A stretch of DNA of 64,000 nucleotides from Sphingobium sp. (GTDB lineage Bacteria > Pseudomonadota > Alphaproteobacteria > Sphingomonadales > Sphingomonadaceae), in the NCBI GenBank assembly GCA_003248935.1, contig QFQF01000001.1, positions 1 through 64,000 on the forward strand, written 5' to 3'. Below are positions 18,801 through 26,122 of the stretch, in pieces (within the stretch, counting starts at the first letter, position 1; the number at the start of each line of letters is the position of its first letter). The position numbers were made by a program, and so were the translations under genes. The notes below the pieces were generated by a model. The model did no database searches, was not told where the DNA came from, and saw only the letters and a list, made by a program, of their open reading frames with translations.

Positions 18801-19289
18801 AATACGAGGAGGCAGCGGCGCGGCGGAACGTCCCGCACCGGCGAGATCACCCGATACCACCATCCGGCCATCGACGTAGATCGTCACCGTGTCGCCGTCG
18901 GCGGCCGCAGCGATATGGGTCCATCGATCGGGAAGGATGGCCTGCTTTGCCGAAAAACTCTTCGCTCCGATCGTCAACGTCGGCCTGCCATCGCGCAGGG
19001 TCAGGCAACGGCAGTTTGTCAGCGCATCGCCAACCGCGATCAGCACGACCTCACCAGCCGCGCGCTGGTCCGGACGGACCCAGGCGGACAGAGCCAGCGG
19101 CACAGACGGCGCGAGCAAAGGTGATGTCGCGGCGACCGGACGATCGATCCCCTTCCCGCCGTCTAGGAAAACCGCATTGTAGGGGCCGTCATTTTCGGCG
19201 ATCCCCAGTGCCACGACACCCTGGGCAGCGGCCATTCCACCGGTGGCCAGCAGCGAAGTCGCAAGCAGGATATGGACAATGGACCGCAT
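15834..19289 (-). CDS. Secreted GH2 enzyme (exo-beta-glucosaminidase/beta-mannosidase type) with N-terminal LamG-like domain
   Basis: 1151 aa, signal peptide about 1-23. Residues about 30-205 look like a concanavalin/LamG module (LALSAWVRPDQR, DRWTHIAAAADGDTVTIYVDGRMV). The GH2 sugar-binding, immunoglobulin and barrel domains follow. Catalytic candidates are Glu763 (WFGRNEG, acid/base) and Glu821 (SVETGTPS, nucleophile), in the arrangement of the CsxA/beta-mannosidase branch rather than of LacZ. First gene of the operon GH2, carboxylesterase, SGNH, manA, GH97, divergent from an MFS transporter. In this context exo-beta-mannosidase activity is plausible; glucosaminidase cannot be excluded. Confidence 0.87.
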   Translation of the reverse strand: MRSIVHILLATSLLATGGMAAAQGVVALGIAENDGPYNAVFLDGGKGIDRPVAATSPLLAPSVPLALSAWVRPDQRAAGEVVLIAVGDALTNCRCLTLRDGRPTLTIGAKSFSAKQAILPDRWTHIAAAADGDTVTIYVDGRMVVSGDLAGAGRSAAPLPPRIQIAPALDGRPHFAGTLVDAKAEAVAYDRNAAETAVRARPQFDLVQLWHVGVGWEWQSRANTGLWRQQDPWTLPQGKGGYSAPLAKPVPLQPALVSTGPDAWRVNGWQLAAAPGVKADGATLSRPGSPAGEWRAATVPGTVLTTLVDRGVYPDPYYGLNNMAIPESLARQDYWYRTRFTVPAEAAGKRLTILFNGINYAGEAWANGTRLGATVGAFTRGQFAFAAVPGENVIAVRVSPPPHPGIPHEQSIKAGVGENGGQLAIDGPTFVATEGWDWIPGIRDRNTGLWQAVELKAHGDVRILDSQVVTDLPLPRIDSADVYITVPVRNEGTSPHRVTVRAAFDDVAVEKTIDVPPGVSEVRFTPSDFPALRVRNPRLWWPNGYGEQALHRLEMTASVDGTVSDRASSRFGIREVSYDLSLFDAKGALRRVNVQTTDGGLAHQKLIDVRHEAIKESPKGWAESLTPAGETSPAVQTLGAGDTLPEPHLTIRVNGVKIAARGGNWGMDDAMKRISRDRLEPYFRLEKEAHMNVIRNWMGTNTEPEFYDLADEYGMMVLNDFWQSTQNFQVEPQDPALFLANARDTISRYRNHPSIILWFGRNEGVPYPLLNEGLDDAVFALDGTRWFTGSSNTVNLQGSGPYNYRPPEGYFTDLATGFSVETGTPSLSTAESVRASVPEADLWPLSDTLAYHDWHFSGNGDTKTFMSTLTTMFGPATSFDDFERKAQMMNLETHKAMYEGFLGHLWTKNSGRLLWMTHPAWPSNAWQIHSWDYDTHAAYYGAKKAVEPLHVQLNLPGNELVVLNTTRDDRPGLTASVRVVSLDNRELFARSDRVDALANRNAVLAPVPLDTLFARDPMLLVSLKLTDASGALVSENFYWRGHDTAAYRALDALQEANLAFSVASPVAADGEQQITVSLANDTPTPALNAKLTLLDEKGGRILPAYYSDNYVALLPGDRRTVTIRYPAGRTATPHVALSGWNVQPQNRSAGN

Positions 19290-19405
19290 GACGTCTCTCC
19301 CTGTTCCGCCATGGGGCGGCCTGATCCGGTCTGGTGGCCGGCTTCTCTTTCCTTCTGGCGCAGGTTCATTTAATAAGTCAAATTGAAATATGAATTGAGG
19401 ATGCC

Positions 19406-20752
19406 ATGAACCTTCAACGCCCGGGCATTACGCCCGCCGTTTCCGCCAGCCTTGCCGGCCTGCTTTTCGGCTTTGACACTGCCGTCATTTCCGGCGTTAC
19501 GGAAGCGCTTCGAAGTCAGTTCGCCCTGTCCCCGACGGGCCTTGGGCTGGCGGTTTCCGCCGCGCTCTGGGGCACCCTTCTCGGTGCGACATGTTCGGGG
19601 CGGCCCGGTGATCGATATGGCAGCCGCACCCTACTGCTATGGATCGCCGCGGCCTATATCGTCTCCGCCATCGGTTCGGCTGCGGCGCACGATCTGTGGA
19701 CGTTCCTGCTGTTCCGCTTCGTCGGCGGCCTTGCCATCGGCGGATCGTCGGTACTGGCACCGGTCTACATATCGGAGGTCAGTCCGTCCCATCGGCGCGG
19801 TTTCATGGTGGGATTGTTCCAGTTCAACATCGTCGCTGGCATCCTGATCGCCTATTTCAGCAATTTCATGATCGCCTCGGCCTTCGCGGAGGGGGATGCG
19901 TGGCGCTGGAAGCTCGCTGTCGCCGCCGCCCCTTCCGCTCTCTTTCTCCTCATGCTGCTGCGAATCCGGGACAGCCCGCGTTGGCTGGCAAGCAAGGGGC
20001 TTACGGAAAGGGCGCGGGCGGCGGCGAACCGTCTGGGCATGGCAGACGGCAACTGGGAGACAGTTGCGCTGCAGGACGGTAGCGCACGTCTGAACTGGCA
20101 TGCCCACGCCCGGCCGATCCTGCTCGCGCTGGCGATCGCGGCGTTCAACCAACTCTCCGGCATCAACGCCATCCTCTACTATATCAACGATATCTTCGCC
20201 GCCGCCGGGTTCGATCGCGTATCCGCCGACGTGCAGGCCGTCGGAATAGGCGTCGCCAATCTGATCGCCACCTTGTTCGCGATGACGATCATCGACAGGG
20301 TCGGCCGCCGCCCTTTGCTGCTCGTCGGCGCGACCGGGACGACCCTGGCCCTGGCTGGCGTCGCCGCGATCTATGGTTTCGGCGCGGGTGCGCAATGGCT
20401 GCTGCCGCTGCTCATCCTCTTCATCGTCAGCTTCGCGATCTCACAAGGCGCCGTGATCTGGGTCTATCTGTCGGAGATATTTCCTACCGCCGTTCGTGCC
20501 CGCGGGCAGGCGCTGGGCAGCGCCACCCATTGGGTGCTGAACGCCGTTCTTTCCCTCACCTTCCCGATGATCGCCGCGCACAGCCAGGCATTGCCGTTCC
20601 TGTTCTTCGCAGGCGCGATGGCCGTCCAGTTCTTCGTCGTCTGGCGCTGGTTCCCGGAAACGCGCGGCGTCAGCCTTGAGGACATGGAGTCGATTATGAC
20701 GGGAACCGGAGCCCGGCCGCGTCCCGGACACAGCGTCCAGACGCATTTTTAA
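19406..20752 (+). CDS. MFS sugar porter family transporter
   Basis: 448 aa, 12 predicted helices, SP-family motifs LLFGFDTAVISG, IRDSPRWLASKG, NQLSGINAILYY, DRVGRRPLLL and FPETRGVSLEDME. Divergent from the GH2-led operon, so it likely imports the mono- or disaccharides released. It has the same architecture as the transporter at 1701-3077 but is clearly diverged, so it is not a recent duplicate. The 116 bp before it carry the AT-rich promoter zone shared with the divergent operon. Confidence 0.9.
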   Translation: MNLQRPGITPAVSASLAGLLFGFDTAVISGVTEALRSQFALSPTGLGLAVSAALWGTLLGATCSGRPGDRYGSRTLLLWIAAAYIVSAIGSAAAHDLWTFLLFRFVGGLAIGGSSVLAPVYISEVSPSHRRGFMVGLFQFNIVAGILIAYFSNFMIASAFAEGDAWRWKLAVAAAPSALFLLMLLRIRDSPRWLASKGLTERARAAANRLGMADGNWETVALQDGSARLNWHAHARPILLALAIAAFNQLSGINAILYYINDIFAAAGFDRVSADVQAVGIGVANLIATLFAMTIIDRVGRRPLLLVGATGTTLALAGVAAIYGFGAGAQWLLPLLILFIVSFAISQGAVIWVYLSEIFPTAVRARGQALGSATHWVLNAVLSLTFPMIAAHSQALPFLFFAGAMAVQFFVVWRWFPETRGVSLEDMESIMTGTGARPRPGHSVQTHF

Positions 20753-20873
20753 AGCAAATGAATTATCATTATTGCGTTTGCCGTCGAATCCGTAAAGGTC
20801 GAGACCCAATGCCGGTGACACAGGAAGGACTGAAAATGGCTGATCCAGCACGACCGCTGGTCCGGGGCGCCCG

Positions 20874-22091
20874 ATGAGCCGCGATCAGATACGCCTGTCG
20901 GGCACGAACCTGGAGCGTGCGGCCGACCACAACCAGCGCGTGACGCTCCATGCCATCCGGGTGAAGGGACCACTGACCCGGATCGATCTTGCCCACATCA
21001 CCGGCCTCACTTCCCCCGCGATTGCCAACATCACGAAGCGGCTGCTGGCCGAAGGGCTGATCGACGAAGCCGGTCAGCGGCGCGGCGGACGCGGACAGCC
21101 CGCGACGAAGCTGGTGATCAACAAATCCGCCTGCTACGCGATAGGCGTCAACATCGACCGTGACCACATCACCATCGTCCTCGTCGATTTCGCCGGACAG
21201 ATACTTGCCCGGATATCGCGGGAAATGCCGTTCCCCATGCCGGAGGACGTCCAGACCCTCTATCAGCGGTCGATCGACAACCTGATCAAGGAAGCCGGGA
21301 TCGATGCCGCTTTGCTGGTCGGTATCGGCGTCGCAAAGCCCGACGATCTGGGGCTGGTCGACCTTCCCGGGCGCCCGGCGGACTATGCCCGCTGGGAAAC
21401 CACGGATATCGCGGCGCTGTTCGCCCGGCCCATCCAGCTGCCGGTCTTCATCGAGAATGACGCGGCGGCGGCGGCGATGGGCGAGTTGCAGCTTGGCCAT
21501 GGGCAGAAGCATGCGAGCTTCTTCTACATCCTGATCTCCTCCGGTCTTGGCGGTGGCCTGGTGATCGACGGAACCTATTTCCGCGGTGCCGATGGCCGCA
21601 GCGGGGAAATCGGGTTCATGATGACCGGCAATGGTGCCGGCCAGCGCGACCAGGTGCAGAATCTGGTGTCTCTCTCCGGCCTTGCCGTCGAACTTGCGGC
21701 GGCGGGCCTGTCAATCGGCGACCTGTTCTCGCATCAGGCATCCGATCCCGCTCTGACGCAGATCCTCGACAAGTGGATCGAGCATTCGGTGGAGCGGCTG
21801 TCGGACCCGCTGATCGCCATCAACTGCCTGATCAATCCCGGCGCGATCCTGATCGGTGGGCGATTACCGGGCCAATGGGTCGACCAGCTTGCGCTTGGTC
21901 TCAACCGCAGCCTGCGGCAGCGCGGCACCAATGTTCCCGTGATGGCGCCGGTCAGTCGCGCGATGCTGGCGGAGGATGCACCGGCGGTGGGTGCCGCCAT
22001 CCTGCCCTTCAGCCATTTCCACCTGCCGAAACCAAGCACATTGTGGTCGACCGACGCCCCCCCCGATGCGGTCGAAAGCGTCACCGCCTGA
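20874..22091 (+). CDS. ROK family transcriptional regulator (NagC/XylR type)
   Basis: 405 aa. N-terminal winged helix (HNQRVTLHAIRVKGPLTRIDLAHITGLTSPAIANITKRLLAEGLI), then a ROK sugar-kinase-like domain with FIENDAAAAAMGE, SSGLGGGLVIDG and GEIGF. The zinc-binding CxCGxxGC block expected just after GEIGF is absent (MMTGNGAGQRDQ instead), so sugar sensing differs from NagC or Mlc. Embedded between two sugar transporters, it is the best candidate regulator of the whole utilization locus. Confidence 0.88.
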   Translation: MSRDQIRLSGTNLERAADHNQRVTLHAIRVKGPLTRIDLAHITGLTSPAIANITKRLLAEGLIDEAGQRRGGRGQPATKLVINKSACYAIGVNIDRDHITIVLVDFAGQILARISREMPFPMPEDVQTLYQRSIDNLIKEAGIDAALLVGIGVAKPDDLGLVDLPGRPADYARWETTDIAALFARPIQLPVFIENDAAAAAMGELQLGHGQKHASFFYILISSGLGGGLVIDGTYFRGADGRSGEIGFMMTGNGAGQRDQVQNLVSLSGLAVELAAAGLSIGDLFSHQASDPALTQILDKWIEHSVERLSDPLIAINCLINPGAILIGGRLPGQWVDQLALGLNRSLRQRGTNVPVMAPVSRAMLAEDAPAVGAAILPFSHFHLPKPSTLWSTDAPPDAVESVTA

Positions 22092-22119
22092 CCCCCGGCC
22101 AGCACAACGACAAACAAAC

Positions 22120-22134
22120 GGCCCGATGCGGGCC
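22120..22134. terminator. Hairpin between ROK regulator and sugar transporter
   Basis: GGCCCG-ATG-CGGGCC, a perfect 6-bp stem 29 bp after the regulator stop. It is followed by CCCATTTTC, so it is only a weak intrinsic terminator. It may attenuate read-through into the transporter. Confidence 0.35.
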
Positions 22135-22154
22135 CCCATTTTCAGGAGAGTCAC

Positions 22155-23513
22155 ATGAACGCGCCCATGCGCGGCACCACCGGTGCCTTTCTATCCGTAA
22201 CCACGCTGTTCTTCGCCTGGGGTGCGATCACCTCCCTGATCGATCCTCTGGTCGCGGCGGTGAAGGGCATCTTCAGCCTGTCTGACCTGATGGCGCAGCT
22301 CAGCGCGTCCGCATTCTTCATCGCCTATGGGCTCGTATCGCTTCCGGCGGCCGGGCTGGTCGGCCGCATTGGCCCGATCAAGGCAATCCTTTCCGCTCTC
22401 AGCCTGACGATCCTGGGTTGCCTCACGATGCTGGGCGCCGCCAATCTGGCGATCTACGCGCTGGTGCTCGGCGGCCTGTTCATTCTGGCGAGTGGCATCA
22501 CGATCCTGCAGGTCGCCGCGAACCCGCTGGCGGCGGCGCTGGGCGACCCGGGTCGCAGCCACCTGCGCCTGACGCTCAGCCAGGCATTCAATTCATTCGG
22601 TACCTTCCTTGGCCCTATCCTGGGCGCTCACCTGTTCCTGAAGGGGCTGGAAGTGAAGCCCGGCAGCGTCGTCACCGATGCCGCGCGGAAGGGCGCACTG
22701 GCGGGCATCGATTCCGCCTATTTCTGGATTTGCGGCCTGATCGCCGCCCTCGCCGTTTTCTTCCTGATGCGGCGCTCCGTGATCGCCAGCGCGCTGGCGC
22801 GAAGCGAGACCGGCGTCACGGCGCCGCAACGGAGCCTCGGCCAATTGCTGGGCGAAGCGATGACCTCCCGCTGGGCGCTTTTGGGTGGTGCCGCGATCTT
22901 CCTCTATGTCGGAGCGGAAGTGGCGATCGGGGCACAGATGGCCCTGTTCCTGAACTCCGACTCCGTATGGGGCCAGTCGAACGCGCCCTTCTCCGTCCCC
23001 CTCGTCGGTTCGCTGATGGGCAGTGACGGCGTGGCCGGTGTCTCGCTGCAGGAAGCGGGCAAGGCCGTAGGCCTCTATTGGGGCGGCGCCATGATCGGCC
23101 GCCTGCTCGGCACAGTGCTGCTGATGCGGATCAGCGCCCCTCGCCTGCTCGCGGCAGCGACGGCCGTCGCCGGTTCCATGTGCCTCTACGTCGCCTTTGT
23201 CGGCGGTGTGAGCGCGGGCTTCGTCGCGCTGTCGATCGGCCTGTTCAATTCGGTCATGTTTCCGCTGATCTTCACCCTGACCCTGGAACGCTCGACCGCG
23301 AGCCAGGAGGCGACGTCCGGTTTCCTGTGTACCGCGATCGTGGGCGGAGCGGCCATCCCGCCGTTCGTCGGGCTGGTGTCCGGCACGCATGGCTATGCCG
23401 CCGCGCTGATCGTACCGGCGGTCTGCTACGGATTGCTGCTGCTGTTCGCCTTGGCGGCGGGCCGCAAAAAGCCCGAGGTCGCTATGACCCCGGGCTTTGC
23501 CGGAGGGCACTGA
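22155..23513 (+). CDS. FucP/NagP-type MFS sugar transporter
   Basis: 452 aa, 12 helices. The start (FLSVTTLFFAWGAITSLIDPLV) and the segment ILQVAANPLAAALG with LTLSQAFNSFGTFLGPILGA are characteristic of the fucose/glucose-galactose/N-acetylglucosamine permease group. A strong SD (AGGAGAG) precedes the ATG. Same-strand partner of the ROK regulator; it supplies a second uptake route, probably for hexoses or hexosamines. Its last codons contain the hairpin that ends the convergent operon. Confidence 0.88.
   Translation: MNAPMRGTTGAFLSVTTLFFAWGAITSLIDPLVAAVKGIFSLSDLMAQLSASAFFIAYGLVSLPAAGLVGRIGPIKAILSALSLTILGCLTMLGAANLAIYALVLGGLFILASGITILQVAANPLAAALGDPGRSHLRLTLSQAFNSFGTFLGPILGAHLFLKGLEVKPGSVVTDAARKGALAGIDSAYFWICGLIAALAVFFLMRRSVIASALARSETGVTAPQRSLGQLLGEAMTSRWALLGGAAIFLYVGAEVAIGAQMALFLNSDSVWGQSNAPFSVPLVGSLMGSDGVAGVSLQEAGKAVGLYWGGAMIGRLLGTVLLMRISAPRLLAAATAVAGSMCLYVAFVGGVSAGFVALSIGLFNSVMFPLIFTLTLERSTASQEATSGFLCTAIVGGAAIPPFVGLVSGTHGYAAALIVPAVCYGLLLLFALAAGRKKPEVAMTPGFAGGH
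23466..23498 (-). terminator. Intrinsic terminator of the TonB receptor-halogenase-kinase operon
   Basis: Read on the minus strand: AAAGCCC and GGGCTTT arms with inner GGTC/GACC pairs, followed by a run of five T. It lies 35-67 bp beyond the kinase stop, inside the 3' coding end of the convergent transporter gene. Confidence 0.65.
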
Positions 23514-23532
23514 ACGCCCTGATCGGACGGGG

Positions 23533-24432
23533 TCAGGCGGCGGTCACACCGGCCGCCGCCAGACCCATCGCGACCGGGCCGAGCGGTCCCGCCTGATCGC
23601 CAAGGCCCGGGGCACACAGGAACGGGCCATCGTCGGGAAGCGTGACATAGCCTGCCAGGCTTTCCTTCAGCATCGCCTCGATACGCCCGATCAGATGGGG
23701 CTGTCCCTTGATGACGCCGCCGCCCATCAGCACGCGACGCGGACCGCTGGCAAGCACCATCACATGGCACATCTGTGCCAGCGCGTGGCTGACATAACCC
23801 CAGAGAGGGTCATCGGCGGGAACGGCGGATACATGATCGGTCTGTATCCGCGCCTTGAGCGCTGGCCCGGCGGCCAGCCCCTCAACGCAGTCGCCGTGAT
23901 ACGGGCAACTACCGGGCCAGGCGTCACCCTTCATCCGCGCGACGCGCACATGCCCCAATTCGCAATGCCCCAGCCCGCGCGTCGGCCGGCCATTGACGAT
24001 CAGGCCGACGCCTACGCCGGTCCCGACGGTCACATAAGCATAGTCGGACAGGCCACGCGTGGCGCCCCAGCATCCTTCGGCCAGCGCCGCGCCGTTAACG
24101 TCCGTATCGAACGCCATCGGCACGGGATAGGGCGCGGACAGCCTGCGGGCGACATCCGTCTGCCCCCAGCCTGGCTTCGGCGTGGAGGTTATGAAGCCAT
24201 ATTGCGGAGACGCCGGATCCAGTTCGACCGGACCGAAGGAGGCGATGCCGATCGCGCCAAAGGGCGTGCGTTTCCACCAGCCGTCCAGCGTCGCCTCGAT
24301 CTTCCCCAACGTATCGTCGGGATGCAGCGTGGGGAACTGCGCCTGATCGATAATCGTGCCCTGTGCATCGGCAAGCGTTGCAATACATTTCGTACCGCCG
24401 AGTTCGATGCCAGCGACGACCAATTCAACCAT
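23533..24432 (-). CDS. ROK family sugar kinase (fructokinase/mannokinase type)
   Basis: 299 aa. VAGIELGGTKCIATLA is the ATP-binding N-terminus; DVNGAALAEGCWG and TVGTGVGVGLIVNG are the sugar-site segments. The zinc motif HCELGHVRV, then CPYHGDCVEGLAAGPAL, matches the ScrK-like fructokinase subgroup. Such kinases often also phosphorylate mannose, which would feed the locus's mannose-6-phosphate isomerase. The frame is open to 24519; the ATG at 24432 overlaps the halogenase stop by 8 bp and begins right at the conserved strand. Confidence 0.88.
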   Translation of the reverse strand: MVELVVAGIELGGTKCIATLADAQGTIIDQAQFPTLHPDDTLGKIEATLDGWWKRTPFGAIGIASFGPVELDPASPQYGFITSTPKPGWGQTDVARRLSAPYPVPMAFDTDVNGAALAEGCWGATRGLSDYAYVTVGTGVGVGLIVNGRPTRGLGHCELGHVRVARMKGDAWPGSCPYHGDCVEGLAAGPALKARIQTDHVSAVPADDPLWGYVSHALAQMCHVMVLASGPRRVLMGGGVIKGQPHLIGRIEAMLKESLAGYVTLPDDGPFLCAPGLGDQAGPLGPVAMGLAAAGVTAA

Positions 24433-26020
24433 GAAGAACCTTTTCCATATGCGTATTTTGGGGAGGGTGTGTCTGTGCCGACGTACGGGCGGCCGCATGC
24501 CTGGCAATAAAGGCGCCATGCGGCATGGCGTGGGCGCTCGCCGCGCCTATGGCCTCGCGCATGCGGTCCAGCGCCGAAGCGATTTCCGCGTCGGTGAAAT
24601 GATCGGCCATCGGGTCATGCCGGTTGGGCAACATGCCGAATCCGGCATACATGCTGAGCCAGCTCGGATCGAGAAACGCTTCCCATTCATAGCGGACGAG
24701 TTTCCCGCGCGCCTGAAACAGGCGCAGCTTGTGCGCCAGCCTGTCGGGCGGCGACGCAGCGCGCAGCGCGTCCCACATCGGCTCACCCAGCCGCCGGTTA
24801 CCGAGATAATGGAGGATCAGAAAATCCCGGATCCGTTCGAACTCCAGCGTCGTCGCCCGGTTGTACTCGGCTGCCAGCGCCGGATCGAACCCGGTGTCCG
24901 GAAACAGGTCGATCAGCTTTTCGACCGCCGTCTGGATGAGCGTGATGCTGGTCGATTCCAGCGGTTCGAGGAAACCGGCGGCCAGTCCGACCGCGACGCA
25001 GTTGCCGTTCCAGAAGTGCACGCGGTGGCCGGCCGAAAAGCGGATCAGATTGGGTTCGCCCAGCGCCTCCCCCTCCAACCGCCCGCGCAGATCGGCTATC
25101 GCCTCGTCGTCGGACAGATGCGCACTTGAATAGACATAGCCGTTGCCCACCCGGTGCTGCAACGGAATGCGCCACTGCCACCCGGCGGGACGCGCGGTGC
25201 TGACCGTGTAGGGGAAGTCCAGTGCTGGATCGAGCGCGCACGGCATCGCCACCGCGCGGTCGCGCGGCAGCAGGTCCCGCCAGTCGACCCATGGCGTATT
25301 CAGCGCCTTTCCGATCAGCAGCGCCCGGAATCCGGAACAGTCGATGAACAGGTCACCGGCGACGCTCTGCCCGCCCTCCGTCACGACGTCGCGGACATGG
25401 CCGCTCGCCAGGTCCAGCCGCACATCAACGATGACATCGTCGACGAGCCGGACGCCGCGCGCCATTCCGTGCGTCTTGAGCTGGCGGGCGAACAAGGAGG
25501 CGTCGAAGTGAACCGCCCAGTTGAAGACGCCCAGTTCGTTCACGGGATTGTCAACCGGCGGCATGAACAGCCCGCGACGCGCCAGTTCGCTGCACAGGCT
25601 GTAGTCCTCAAGCGGCCGCTCATCACCCGCATGCAGGCATTTCAGCCAATATTGATGGAACGGCACGCCACGGGAGGAGAGACCGTAGAGGCCGAATGGA
25701 TGGAAAAACCGATGGCCCGGGCGCAGCCAGTCGCGAAACTCTATGCCCAGCTTGATGGTGCCGCCGGTCTCCCGCAGCACCTCCATTTCGTCCAGGTCGA
25801 TCGCGCGGAAATAATCGCGGATCGCCGGGACAGTGGCTTCCCCCACCCCCACCGTTCCGATCATATGCGATTCGATGACGGTGATGGAAACATCCTGACG
25901 GTCCAGCCGCTTCGCCAGCAGGCATGCCGCCATCCATCCGGCGGTGCCCCCGCCGACGATGACGATCGACCGGATGGCCGAACCACCATCCCGAACCGCT
26001 GCCTTCCCGTCATCCGTCAT
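24425..26020 (-). CDS. Tryptophan halogenase family flavoprotein
   Basis: 531 aa. FAD-binding IVGGGTAGWMAA (23-30), active-site Lys90 (GGTIKLGIEF), WQWRIP (281-286, the WxWxIP hallmark of flavin-dependent halogenases) and GLAAGFLEPLESTSI all look intact. Members of this family are commonly found beside sugar TonB receptors in sphingomonads and Caulobacter, with no proven halogenation there. Co-transcribed with the kinase (8-bp overlap) and downstream of the receptor. Needs a reduced flavin from elsewhere. Role in carbohydrate use unknown. Confidence 0.88.
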   Translation of the reverse strand: MTDDGKAAVRDGGSAIRSIVIVGGGTAGWMAACLLAKRLDRQDVSITVIESHMIGTVGVGEATVPAIRDYFRAIDLDEMEVLRETGGTIKLGIEFRDWLRPGHRFFHPFGLYGLSSRGVPFHQYWLKCLHAGDERPLEDYSLCSELARRGLFMPPVDNPVNELGVFNWAVHFDASLFARQLKTHGMARGVRLVDDVIVDVRLDLASGHVRDVVTEGGQSVAGDLFIDCSGFRALLIGKALNTPWVDWRDLLPRDRAVAMPCALDPALDFPYTVSTARPAGWQWRIPLQHRVGNGYVYSSAHLSDDEAIADLRGRLEGEALGEPNLIRFSAGHRVHFWNGNCVAVGLAAGFLEPLESTSITLIQTAVEKLIDLFPDTGFDPALAAEYNRATTLEFERIRDFLILHYLGNRRLGEPMWDALRAASPPDRLAHKLRLFQARGKLVRYEWEAFLDPSWLSMYAGFGMLPNRHDPMADHFTDAEIASALDRMREAIGAASAHAMPHGAFIARHAAARTSAQTHPPQNTHMEKVLHG

Positions 26021-26045
26021 CTGCCGTCTCCAGCCTTGTCCCCGG

Positions 26046-26091
26046 AAAAAGAAGGGCTCGTCGACCCGCGTGCAGTCGAGCCGACGAGCCC
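26046..26091 (-). terminator. Intercistronic terminator-like hairpin after the TonB receptor
   Basis: On the minus strand GGGCTCGTCG pairs with CGACGAGCCC (10 bp, 26054-26063 and 26082-26091, 18-nt loop), followed by TTCTTTTTC. It lies between the receptor stop and the halogenase start. It would make the receptor mRNA more abundant than the downstream genes. Confidence 0.55.
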
Positions 26092-26122
26092 AGGGGGAGG
26101 GATCCTATTCCAACCTCAAAGG

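Noticed and set aside
1701..20752. Recent duplication of the two SP-family sugar porters (1701-3077 and 19406-20752)
   Set aside because: Same family and layout, but too many substitutions throughout and unrelated neighbours; they are paralogues, not a repeat.
22593..23510. 305-codon minus-strand frame opposite the FucP-type transporter
   Set aside because: Antisense to conserved transporter helices; composition is Arg/Gln/His-rich without any domain.
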